From an uncultured bacterium (GTDB lineage Bacteria > Pseudomonadota > Alphaproteobacteria > CAJXXZ01 > 1604HC): a DNA stretch of 64,000 nt. The DNA is taken from contig CAJXXZ010000001.1 of assembly GCA_913063285.1 (NCBI GenBank), positions 1 to 64,000 of the forward strand, given 5' to 3'. Below the pieces are notes generated by a model that was not told the origin of the DNA, did no database searches, and saw nothing but the letters and a program-made list of their open reading frames with translations. The number at the start of each line of letters is the position of its first letter. The first letter of the stretch is position 1. Position numbers and translations under genes: made by a program. Of this stretch, positions 11,127 to 20,752 are shown one piece after another.

Positions 11127-11510
11127 TTATAGAGTTTTATCTGCAAAAAAGTTTAATCCATTGACTTTCAATTGAGTTAATTTTTCATGTAATTTTGGGC
11201 CAAATTCTGATATTATTTGCATCTTTTTCTTCACCTCATCCTTATTTAGATATGAGAGTCTTCTAACACCTAATAATAATTTTTCTTGAGTTTCTGCATC
11301 AGGATGAAAAAGCTTTCTATATTCAATGTTCAAAGAACCAGGAAGCTTAACTCTTAACTCTTTGAAATTTTTAAAATCACCATTCTTATTTAGATTTATA
11401 ATACTAGATTGTAATATCAAATGTATATATATTAATTGAACTAGTTCATCACTAATATAATTATTTTTACTTATATATTTTATAAACTATTCAAACTCAT
11501 TCCATTAGTA
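11127..11510 (-). pseudogene. C-terminal fragment of a helical-repeat family gene
   Basis: 97-aa ORF 'LLLGVRRLSYLNKDEVKKKMQIISEFGPKLHEKL' resembles the 372-aa paralogue's 'LLSLGIRNASYFNADELRKKIQIISDYSSTLHEKL'; homology continues upstream through an in-frame TAG (FE*FIKYISKNNYISDELVQLIY). Confidence 0.7.
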
Positions 11511-11523
11511 TTAAATGTAAAAC

Positions 11524-12546
11524 TTATAATTTAGCTTTGACTATTTGTTTTAAATAATTATATCCAGAATACTTTATACTTAATTTTTGATCTAATTCAG
11601 GATAATGTTTTTTTATTATTTTAATCTTTTCTTTAACTTCAGGTTTATTTATAACTCCAGATTTCTTCTTATCTAAACCACTTCTAATATCTAAGTGCTC
11701 ATATATTGCTTTAGATAGTTCATCACTAATATCACTATTTTTGCTTATATACATTATGAAACGTTCAAAATTATTCATGTTATGAATAAGTTGCAGCTTA
11801 AATATCCATAAAGAATCCTGCTCTAAACCTGATAAGTCTTCATATTTTCTATCTAAAACAGACACAATATGCGCATATGGTAGACCTTGTATAAAAGAAT
11901 CTCTATCTATAGGTATATTTTGTGGCAAATTTACACCAATTAATGTAGATAATAAATTACTAATTACCTCAGATCTAACTTCTGTAGTTAGATTATCTTT
12001 ATCTAATAAAGATAGTACTTCATTTATGTGTTGTAATATTTTTTCTTGATTTTTATCAGAGATATCTTTTACATTTCTTGTCTGCCTACTTTGATCAAAA
12101 TAAGATATATATTTAACTTTCAATGCTTGTGAAAGTGTAATAAATTCTTTTAGTCTATCATCTTGTATATTAGCAGTATCTATTTGCTGTTCTTGCATAG
12201 ATGCCATTATCTTTTCAATATTTGATAAAGTAATACCAGTAAATGGAGAAGTATCATAGCGATGAATCTGTTGTTCTAAATAGTCTGGATGATATATATT
12301 AGAAGGTGTAGATGTTCTTCTTAAATAATCTGCTAAATTAATATCAATTCCATTTCCTTCTAAAATTTTACGTAATTTTTCTTCATTTTTCTGAGTGCGA
12401 ATAGCTGCTTGAATAGGAATATCTACTTGAGTAGGGCTATATTCTGTAGCAGGTGAAAAATCGGTTAAAGATAAATGAGGTTCTCGTAAATCTAATTCAT
12501 CCACCGATATAGAGTTTATAAATATAATTGTTAAGATATACCTCAT
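11524..12546 (-). CDS. secreted helical-repeat family member 6
   Basis: 340 aa; signal peptide MRYILTIIFINSISV. Confidence 0.75.
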   Translation of the reverse strand: MRYILTIIFINSISVDELDLREPHLSLTDFSPATEYSPTQVDIPIQAAIRTQKNEEKLRKILEGNGIDINLADYLRRTSTPSNIYHPDYLEQQIHRYDTSPFTGITLSNIEKIMASMQEQQIDTANIQDDRLKEFITLSQALKVKYISYFDQSRQTRNVKDISDKNQEKILQHINEVLSLLDKDNLTTEVRSEVISNLLSTLIGVNLPQNIPIDRDSFIQGLPYAHIVSVLDRKYEDLSGLEQDSLWIFKLQLIHNMNNFERFIMYISKNSDISDELSKAIYEHLDIRSGLDKKKSGVINKPEVKEKIKIIKKHYPELDQKLSIKYSGYNYLKQIVKAKL

Positions 12547-12551
12547 AATAT

Positions 12552-12580
12552 ATTATATATATTTATCTGAAGTTTGTCAA
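12552..12580 (-). promoter_or_regulatory. perfect consensus promoter TTGACA-17-TATAAT, 5 nt before ATG
   Basis: TGTCAA 12575-12580 and ATTATA 12552-12557 on the + strand. Confidence 0.85.
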
Positions 12581-13010
12581 TACTTATTTGATTTATTTAA
12601 GCAATTATATATTCTTGCTTCAATTAAAGACGTTAAAATTTGAAGAATGAACTCATTTTTAAGTCAAAAGAAGTATTTATAGTTCAATTTTTCTCAATTG
12701 AATTCCTATCACCTAAAACCTATCGCTTCTAAAGTTGTTACGAACATTGCAAATTTAAATGAATCGTAAAAGAAAATTTAAAAAATGTAATACTTTTCAA
12801 TTAATGAGTTATATTATCAGTATAATTTTTTTCTTGAAAATAAAATATCTGATTTTACTAAGTAAATTTTAAGTCAAAATTAAGATTTAAAATAAGAAAT
12901 ATGAAAAAAGTAAAAGTTTATTCATTTTAAAAATATTACTAAATATCACTCAATTAATTTCATCACAATAAACTTGAACATACATAAATTGTAAGATAAA
13001 ATTAATTAAA

Positions 13011-14348
13011 GTGAATTTTTTATTAAATAATAAAGATACAAACTCCTTTTGTACAATTTATGCAAAAGATATTAATGGAGAAATTTGGTGTTCTGGAGCA
13101 AAAAATTTTGCATGTAAGGCTATTATTGCTTCATTACTTAGTCGTGAACTTGTCACCATATCAAATGTACCAAATATTGATGACGTGCAAATTACGCTAC
13201 AAATGCTTGAAAAAATTGGTCTTAATTATGAATTTAAAGATAATATTCTAAGAATATATCCGTTTGAAATTTTAAAAGCTAAAATAGAAATTGAACGCAG
13301 TAATCGAATGCCACTGTTAATTATTAGTGCTCTAATGCACTTTGTAAATCAAATTACCGTACCTCACGTAACTGGATGTACCACTTTTGGAAAACGTAAT
13401 ATTGAATTCTTTGAAAATGTGTTTAAACAATTTGGTATAAAAGTTATGATTAACAAACTTGAATATACAGCTTCACGAAATACAGAACTTATAGGCACAA
13501 ATATAAAATTAGACTACCCTTCAATAGGTGTAACAGAAGCAGCTCTATTGCTTGCTGTTTTGGCTGAAGGAACTTCGATAATTAGTAATATAGCTATTGA
13601 ACCTGAGATTTGTGAATTAATTAATCTATTAAACAAAATGGGAGCAATGATAAAATGGATAGGAAAACGTAAGGTTTTAGTACAAGGAGTGCAAAAATTA
13701 TACGCCGTAGACTTTTCTATAATTTTCGATCGAGTAGAAGCAGTATCATGGGCATGTTTAGCAGCGGCTACAAACGGAAGTATAACTGTGCATAATGTAT
13801 GTCAAAAAAATCTGCATACTTTTATTGAAATATTTAAAAAAATAGGAGGAGGAGTACAAATTATTGATAGTAATACTATAAGATTCTTTAGAGAAAGCAC
13901 GAATTTACAACCAATAAAACTTGAAACTGATGTGTATCCTGCATTTTCTACGGATTATCAGCCTATGTTTGGAATTTGCTTAACGCAAGCTAATGGAGTC
14001 TCCACAATTCATGAAACTGTTTTTGAAAATCGTTTACTATATCTCAAGCATCTTGCCCAATATGGATTAAAAGTTAAATTTGATGTAAGCTGCCACTCAA
14101 AATTATGTAGATATAACTTAAAATATGATCACATTGCACATATATATGGTGCATGTACATATAAAAATATTGAAGCTCTTACACCTCAAAATATTCGTGA
14201 ATCTTTTGCATATATAATTGTAGCTGCTCTATCAAATAATGCTGTTCAAATTAATAATTTGCATCATATAAATCGAGGATATGAAAATATATATGAAAAA
14301 TTAAGATGTGTGGGTGTAAACGTTAAAATGGCGAGTGAACCTGCCTAA
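13011..14348 (+). CDS. murA: UDP-N-acetylglucosamine 1-carboxyvinyltransferase (divergent)
   Basis: 'CSGAKNFACK', 'VTGCTTFGKRNIEFF' (active-site Cys region), 'FSTDYQPMFGICLTQANGVSTIHETVFENR'. Confidence 0.88.
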   Translation: MNFLLNNKDTNSFCTIYAKDINGEIWCSGAKNFACKAIIASLLSRELVTISNVPNIDDVQITLQMLEKIGLNYEFKDNILRIYPFEILKAKIEIERSNRMPLLIISALMHFVNQITVPHVTGCTTFGKRNIEFFENVFKQFGIKVMINKLEYTASRNTELIGTNIKLDYPSIGVTEAALLLAVLAEGTSIISNIAIEPEICELINLLNKMGAMIKWIGKRKVLVQGVQKLYAVDFSIIFDRVEAVSWACLAAATNGSITVHNVCQKNLHTFIEIFKKIGGGVQIIDSNTIRFFRESTNLQPIKLETDVYPAFSTDYQPMFGICLTQANGVSTIHETVFENRLLYLKHLAQYGLKVKFDVSCHSKLCRYNLKYDHIAHIYGACTYKNIEALTPQNIRESFAYIIVAALSNNAVQINNLHHINRGYENIYEKLRCVGVNVKMASEPA

Positions 14349-14361
14349 ATTATAAAATAAG

Positions 14362-14625
14362 CTTTAATGTTTGTAATTTATTTTAAGCCGAAAATGACTT
14401 CAACTATTTATAATTTACTCAAGGAACAAAATATAAATATTCTCGCAACATGAACCGTTACGAAATTAAAAATATTTTACTTAAACATATTTAAAATTAT
14501 TTCTATTATTTTAAATCCACCCAAAGCACCAAATATTAATACTGCTTCAACATAAGGTAATCAGCAAGAAATGGCAAATTCTACAAGATCAGATATATCA
14601 TCAGTAAATTCTTGATCAGATTTAT
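14362..14625 (-). pseudogene. degraded duplicate of the 3' end of the 577-aa gene
   Basis: 'cttaaacatatttaaaattatttctattattttaaatccacccaaagcaccaaatattaatact' is repeated at about 14793; the copy reads 'SC*LPYVEAVLIFGALGGFKI' against 'PWWLPYVGGVLIFGALGGFKI'. Confidence 0.85.
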
Positions 14626-14790
14626 GAAAGTAAACTTCAAAATACAGCGTGAGCTTGAATGCACCTTAAACAAGATTGAATATTTATAATTTGTCTTAAG
14701 CTAAAAATGACTTCTACTATTTGTAATTTACTCAAAGCACAAAAATATAAATATTCCTTCAACATTAACTATTACAAAATTGAAAGTATC

Positions 14791-16524
14791 TTACTTAAAC
14801 ATATTTAAAATTATTTCTATTATTTTAAATCCACCCAAAGCACCAAATATTAATACTCCTCCAACATAAGGTAACCACCATGGAATGGCAAATCCTAAAA
14901 GACTAGACATTCCATCAGTAAATCCTTGAGATACACTACTAATAGTATCAGTAACTCCTTTAGATACATTACTAATAGTATCAGCAACTCCTTCTGTTAC
15001 AGATTTAGTTGTATCAGCAGCTGTTTCTTTAGCTGTATTAATAGCATTTTCTAATGCATTAGATGCACTTTTTGTAATTTGAGCAGGAGGACTTGTGCTA
15101 ACTTTTGAAATCAATCTACTTGCACTAAATAATAATTCACCAGGTGTCCACCAACTGTCTGTAAACAAACTATTAAATTTATGTGCACGATTATAAAACT
15201 TAAATGGACGCCAAGCTGGTCCCATTGCAGGTAATTGTCCGTAAACATGTGTTGATAATCGATAATAAAAATTACCAAGTTCTCTACTAAGCGCTAGTTT
15301 GTCCATATATTGATTATATAAATTAACTTCACCTTTCATCATATCTTTTTTCATCCACAATAATAATATAATCTGACTTTCTGCAATCATAAAAAATCTA
15401 CAAAAATGCTCTTTTAATGTTGATGTAACTACAATTTCCTTATCTACAAGATCATTCCAATACTCAGGAATAATATACAGCAATTTATTTTTTAATTTTT
15501 GTAATTTCATATAAGCTATTTGCGAAGTAAAATCTCTAAACTTTATATCTTCCTGCACACTTCGATCATATATATAATTTTTAATATTTGTTAGATTAGT
15601 TTCTATATTTTCTTTAATTTCTAAATATAAATCATCAGTATTTTCAGATGCATTTTCATCATATTGCTTAAATTTAACATCTTCAATTGTAGTACATAAT
15701 TGATCAATAAAATCTATTAATTTAATAAATTGACTTGGCTTTTGTAATCTAATTTTTGTTAGTTTTTCTTCATATTGATGTTTTATTTCTTGAATATAGT
15801 CTTTTACCTGAGTTAATTGTCCATGTATACGATTTCTCTCCTGCTGCTTTTGCTCTTCACCTTGAAAAACACTAAAAAGTCCAGCTTTATCACTAAATTC
15901 AAGAGTGTCCTCAAAGCTTTTTGATTCAGCTGGTAATATTAATTCACACATACTTACATAAACTTTTTGCTCTATATCTGTTTGAAGTAGTTGTATTAAT
16001 GCATACTGAAGTACATTTTTAACTTTTAGCATCTCCATATCACCAAATAACCATGTTTTAAACAAACTTTTTTCTTCTGATGCATTTGATATTTCTTTTA
16101 ATTTTGTTTGTAATTTTTTAAATTTATCTTTTTCTAGATCATCATTACTGTATTCAGTAAAACGTATTGCAATATAACATTTCATCAATCTTTGATAAAC
16201 TTTTTCAGTGTCTACTGTGCTTTCTATATTTTCAGTTTCATCTAAAACCTCAGGTTTCGTTTCTTTATGTGAATTTGGATACTGCTTTCCTAAAAAAAAT
16301 TCACGTTTTATATAATTTATATGTTTACTTAAATTAAGCTTGATATCATCTTTTAATTTATCTATATTTTCTTGTGTAATATCTTGAATTTTTTCAGCAT
16401 CACTTGTAGTTTCAGTTTCAGCTGTAGTTTCACTAGTAGTTTCATTTGTAGTATCAGTTGTAGTTTCACTTGATGTAGAGTCAGCATATAAACATAACAA
16501 TACACAAAAAGCTATATGTAGCAT
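14791..16524 (-). CDS. orphan secreted/membrane protein with Thr-rich N-terminus, 11-mer amphipathic repeats and C-terminal TM
   Basis: 577 aa; MLHIAFCVLLCLYA signal; 'SVTEGVADTISNVSKGVTDTISSVSQGFTDGMSS' then hydrophobic 'IPWWLPYVGGVLIFGALGG'. Confidence 0.7.
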   Translation of the reverse strand: MLHIAFCVLLCLYADSTSSETTTDTTNETTSETTAETETTSDAEKIQDITQENIDKLKDDIKLNLSKHINYIKREFFLGKQYPNSHKETKPEVLDETENIESTVDTEKVYQRLMKCYIAIRFTEYSNDDLEKDKFKKLQTKLKEISNASEEKSLFKTWLFGDMEMLKVKNVLQYALIQLLQTDIEQKVYVSMCELILPAESKSFEDTLEFSDKAGLFSVFQGEEQKQQERNRIHGQLTQVKDYIQEIKHQYEEKLTKIRLQKPSQFIKLIDFIDQLCTTIEDVKFKQYDENASENTDDLYLEIKENIETNLTNIKNYIYDRSVQEDIKFRDFTSQIAYMKLQKLKNKLLYIIPEYWNDLVDKEIVVTSTLKEHFCRFFMIAESQIILLLWMKKDMMKGEVNLYNQYMDKLALSRELGNFYYRLSTHVYGQLPAMGPAWRPFKFYNRAHKFNSLFTDSWWTPGELLFSASRLISKVSTSPPAQITKSASNALENAINTAKETAADTTKSVTEGVADTISNVSKGVTDTISSVSQGFTDGMSSLLGFAIPWWLPYVGGVLIFGALGGFKIIEIILNMFK

Positions 16525-16676
16525 ATCATATTTTAATGCAATAATCTAAAATTAGAGTAAATAATAATTTTATTTAATAACTGAGTATTTTCAAATACTG
16601 TTTTTTACTTAGTTAATATAATTTTCATTTTACAACTTAATTTAAGTGAACTAAGGTCTAATATCAATAGCTCAAC

Positions 16677-17708
16677 TTAGCTAAGTATATAGCTATATAA
16701 AACATATCTACCAAGAAAAAATATGATTACAAATAAATTAATTATAATAATTATTTGAATTATTCCAATCATCTTCTCAAACCATGAAGTTTTTAAGTAC
16801 AATCTATAAAATGCTTTTTTTACAAAGTTTTTAGCATATGTATAAAGATTATCAGAATATAATTCTTCGACAATTTCTTTATGACTTACACTTAAATACT
16901 CAGATGCAATAATTTCATCTCCTTTTTTCAGTAAAGCATTTTCATCTATTTTAGCTATCTTATACTCGGAATGTTTATTAATGTTAAGAAATGCACAAGT
17001 ATCTGCCATCCATTTACAAACACCTAATAAAGCTTGCTCAAATAATATTTTATAACCATTATAGGATGTGGCTGTTATTGCATTTTCATTAAGAATAACA
17101 TGCAGTAAATCTGATAACTCTCTTGGCCTAGTACCAGACTCAAATTCTTTTAATTTATTTTCAAGTTGTGTTGTATCATCTGATTGTGTATTATTCTGTG
17201 TATTATTTTCTGCATTTCTAACAAAAGGTAAAGTATTATCTTGAATTGTAGCAAGTCTCTTAGCCAAATTCGATTCTGCAAAAGAGAATACATCATTTAA
17301 CATTGTTAATTGCTCAACATCTATCATTTGAACATATTCATTAATAGTTTCAACAGATTTACTTGGTGTCAAATTCACAACCTTAAGTGAATTGACATAA
17401 TAAGCAAGCGCATCATTATGTAGTTTTTCTAGCTGTTTTTCACTTTTAAAGTTTGCGTAAGTACAACTATATGCCATCGATTGAATATTTACAAAAAATA
17501 ATTTAGAAAGATATTCCTTTAATTGTTCAATTTGAGCTTTATACTTGTCTTTTGGAGTTTTCACATTTGCATCATGTAGATTAACAATTTTGCTTAGTAT
17601 TAAAGAATATGCTTTATTGATTTCTGGCTGCATATTATCTATATGAAAATCCGGCTGTCTTACAGAAAAGCACATACTAAATGCTATAGATATGAATAAA
17701 AACCTCAT
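16677..17708 (-). CDS. orphan protein with signal peptide and C-terminal TM
   Basis: 343 aa; MRFLFISIAFSMCFS and 'MIGIIQIIIIINLFVIIFFLGRYVLY'. Confidence 0.68.
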   Translation of the reverse strand: MRFLFISIAFSMCFSVRQPDFHIDNMQPEINKAYSLILSKIVNLHDANVKTPKDKYKAQIEQLKEYLSKLFFVNIQSMAYSCTYANFKSEKQLEKLHNDALAYYVNSLKVVNLTPSKSVETINEYVQMIDVEQLTMLNDVFSFAESNLAKRLATIQDNTLPFVRNAENNTQNNTQSDDTTQLENKLKEFESGTRPRELSDLLHVILNENAITATSYNGYKILFEQALLGVCKWMADTCAFLNINKHSEYKIAKIDENALLKKGDEIIASEYLSVSHKEIVEELYSDNLYTYAKNFVKKAFYRLYLKTSWFEKMIGIIQIIIIINLFVIIFFLGRYVLYSYILS

Positions 17709-17767
17709 TACTAATGAAATAACAAATTATTATTAATAATATCTTACCTTTTATAAATTAAAATTGA

Positions 17768-18163
17768 TCAAGAAGTAACACCTTTTTGTTGATTAATAAA
17801 ATCAGCATTCAACATTGACCCTAATTTACATCCACTTAAAATATGAACATGAAAATGTTGCACTTCCTGTCCTCCATATAATCCCTGATTTACTATCATT
17901 CGAAATCCAGCATGATGCTTTACGGAAATCAAAACTTGTAAAACAGCTTGACCAAATCCAAATACAAAATCAGGAGAAGCAATCTCAAGAAAATGTTCAT
18001 AATGTACAAATTCTCCTTTTGGAATTACTAAAACATGAGTTGGAGCTTGAGGATTAATGTCATGAAAAGCCAAAGCGTAATTGTTTTCATAAATTTTGTT
18101 ACAGTCAACTTCTCCTCTGAGAATTTTTGCAAATATATTTGTGGAATCATATTGGTAAGTCAT
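17768..18163 (-). CDS. HIT family protein (HinT-like)
   Basis: 'HFHVHILSG' histidine triad, 'THVLVIPK'. Confidence 0.92.
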   Translation of the reverse strand: MTYQYDSTNIFAKILRGEVDCNKIYENNYALAFHDINPQAPTHVLVIPKGEFVHYEHFLEIASPDFVFGFGQAVLQVLISVKHHAGFRMIVNQGLYGGQEVQHFHVHILSGCKLGSMLNADFINQQKGVTS

Positions 18164-18564
18164 TTAACAGCCCTTTCTTTAACTTTAATATATCCTAATT
18201 AATAATATTAAGATAAGTAAGTTTCATTTGATGGATTTTATCAAAAAAAGTTAAAATAATTAAACTTAATTTGATATGGCTATCTTAATAAGATTAAGAT
18301 ATATGAATGTGATTTTACTACACTACCATCATGGTTTCATTATACATGTTTATCAAATAAAAATCTATCATAACTCAACTATTTCTGTAAAATTAAATTG
18401 AATATTACTTAGCTATATTAATATACTAATAATTAAATCAAAATAAACCTTATAAATTATATATCATTTAACTTATAATTAATAATTTTACCGATCACAA
18501 TTGAAGTTAATAAAATTGATGATCAAGCATAGTAAAAATATAAAATAAATTATAGACTAATTTC

Positions 18565-19524
18565 ATGAGTTACAAAGTTACAATTCTAGGCTCTGGACAA
18601 GTTGCAAAAAGTTTATGTTCAATATTACATGAAAGAAGCTTTCCAATCTCAGAATTAAATATAGTATCTAGGTCAATTAATAAAATTTCATATGGAAAAG
18701 AATTTATACTAACAAAAAATCTGCATAAATTTGATTTTAGTGATACAGACATATTATTTGGAGCAGCTTCAAAAGAAGCGATACAATTCTGTATGCTAAA
18801 AATTTCTTCAAATTGTATCGTTATAGACAAATCAGAAGCTTTTCGTGAAACTTCATGTCTTGCAATTTCAGAAATAAATTCAAATCAATTTCATAAACAT
18901 AATATATTTTCCTCACCAAACTGCGTTGTAATTCCATTAGCAATTGTCATGCACGCGTTAAGTAAATTACCAATTATACATGCTTCTATTTCTACTTATC
19001 AATCTGTATCTGGAGCTGGAGAAAAAGGCTCAAAAGCTCTACTTGAAGAAACAAAAGGTACATTTTTAATGGCAAAACAAACTCCACACTATTTTGCTCG
19101 TCAAATTGCATTTAATGTTATTCCTCAAGTTGGAACATTTTTAGAATGTGGTAATACATTCGAAGAAGCAAAAATTGAAAAAGAGCTTCAAAAACTACTA
19201 AATATTTCATTTTCACTATCTGTAACATGTGTCCGAGTTCCTGTTCTCATAGGTCATTCAATTTCGCTTCATATAGTATTTGATAAAAATATCAAACAGT
19301 CTACTATTGAACTTGCTTTAAAATCTATTTCATGCATCTCTCTACATGAAAAAGAAAGATATGTAACTGCTTTAGAAGCGGCACATGAAAATGAAATTTT
19401 TATCAGCAGATTAGTAGTATCAAAAAATCATGCAAAAATGTGGATAACATGTGATAACCTGCGAAAAGGAGCAGCATTAAATGCAGTACAAATTGCTGAA
19501 TTTCTAATATCTCAAACTTCATAA
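18565..19524 (+). CDS. asd: aspartate-semialdehyde dehydrogenase
   Basis: 'SPNCVVIPL' active-site Cys, 'STYQSVSGAGEKG', N-terminal 'GSGQVAKSL'. Confidence 0.9.
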   Translation: MSYKVTILGSGQVAKSLCSILHERSFPISELNIVSRSINKISYGKEFILTKNLHKFDFSDTDILFGAASKEAIQFCMLKISSNCIVIDKSEAFRETSCLAISEINSNQFHKHNIFSSPNCVVIPLAIVMHALSKLPIIHASISTYQSVSGAGEKGSKALLEETKGTFLMAKQTPHYFARQIAFNVIPQVGTFLECGNTFEEAKIEKELQKLLNISFSLSVTCVRVPVLIGHSISLHIVFDKNIKQSTIELALKSISCISLHEKERYVTALEAAHENEIFISRLVVSKNHAKMWITCDNLRKGAALNAVQIAEFLISQTS

Positions 19525-20423
19525 TTGATATTAGTTGGTACAACATTATCTAATTGAGGAGTTAAACTTGAAATATATAAATATGTCGTGATAGGCCAAA
19601 GAAGATATGATGTACCAAGCAAAGTATATAAAGATATTGTACTCATATTTAATTTATGCCAGCCAGGAATTTTTAATATATCAACAGCTATGCCTTTGAT
19701 TTTTTTCCAGTATTTTTCACTAATTAATATCGTAGATACAATTGCAAATTGTATTAATAAAGATACCATAATTAATATATATGAAACTCCATTAACTAGA
19801 ATATAGGCACAGCATGTTCCTGTAATTAACATTGTAAATATGATCAATGCTAATATATTGTTTTGATATTCTTGAATATCTTTAGATGATCCCATCATAT
19901 TTGCAATATTCGTAGCATTATTTATCATATTTGAAAAACTATCAAAAGAATTCACTGCATTCTTTGCTTTTCTTACAACACCTCCAACAGATCCCATTCC
20001 ATCTTGGATGGTATCTGAAGCATCACCAAAAGCGTTCTTTGCACTCTCTACAATATTTGTTGAATCACCTCCAAAAGGGTTTAAATCTGAAGCATCGCCA
20101 AGAGAATGCAATCCTTCTTTTACATTTTCTGCCTTCTTTGCAGCATCGCCAAGAGAATGCAATCCTTCTTTTACATTTACTTTACTTGCAGCATCTTTAG
20201 CTTGTTTTGTTACATTTTCTGCCTTCTTTGCAGCATCTTTAGCTTGTTTTGTTATATTTCCTGAATTCTTTGCAACATCTTCAGCTTGTTTCGTTACATT
20301 TTCTGCCTTCTTTGCAGCATCTTTAGCTTTTTTCCCTGTATCATGAACTTTTTTTGCTGTATCATGAACTTTATCTACTGCATCACCAACATTGTCAAGC
20401 CAATCTGGGTTAAATTTTTCCAT
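19512..20423 (-). CDS. orphan membrane protein with heptad (LEA/synuclein-like) amphipathic repeats and C-terminal TM helices
   Basis: 'KAKDAAKKAENVTKQAEDVAKNSGNITKQAKDAAKKAENVTKQAKDAASK' and hydrophobic 'ILALIIFTMLITGTCCAYILVNGVSYILIMVSLLIQFAIV'. Confidence 0.7.
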   Translation of the reverse strand: MEKFNPDWLDNVGDAVDKVHDTAKKVHDTGKKAKDAAKKAENVTKQAEDVAKNSGNITKQAKDAAKKAENVTKQAKDAASKVNVKEGLHSLGDAAKKAENVKEGLHSLGDASDLNPFGGDSTNIVESAKNAFGDASDTIQDGMGSVGGVVRKAKNAVNSFDSFSNMINNATNIANMMGSSKDIQEYQNNILALIIFTMLITGTCCAYILVNGVSYILIMVSLLIQFAIVSTILISEKYWKKIKGIAVDILKIPGWHKLNMSTISLYTLLGTSYLLWPITTYLYISSLTPQLDNVVPTNINYEV

Positions 20424-20490
20424 ACTTAATTCTAAAGTGAATTTATTGATATAGTATTAATTTATGTAATACTAATATCAAAATAATTTG

Positions 20491-20564
20491 TACGCCCGGA
20501 GGGAATTGAACCCACGACCTCAAAATTAGGAATCTTGCGCTCTATCCTACTGAGCTACGGACGC
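20491..20564 (-). tRNA. tRNA-Arg (CCT)
   Basis: Reverse complement GCGTCCGTAGCTCAGTAGGATAGAGC...CAAGATTCCTAATTTTG...; anticodon loop TTCCTAA. Confidence 0.92.
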
Positions 20565-20752
20565 ATATTTATTTTATATATATTTTACTATATATTCTAT
20601 ACTCTAAATAATATTTTTATATCGTATATCATTTTGATAATATTTATCGAATTACTATAGTTTTCTATATTGATGTAAATTTCCTGTATATTTGTATAAT
20701 TAATTCATTGTGATATTAACATTTTAGTTTAATTAGTTTGACATTAATAATC

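Noticed and set aside
19931-20346. + strand repetitive ORFs (89 and 112 aa)
   Set aside because: Antisense of the heptad-repeat gene on the - strand.
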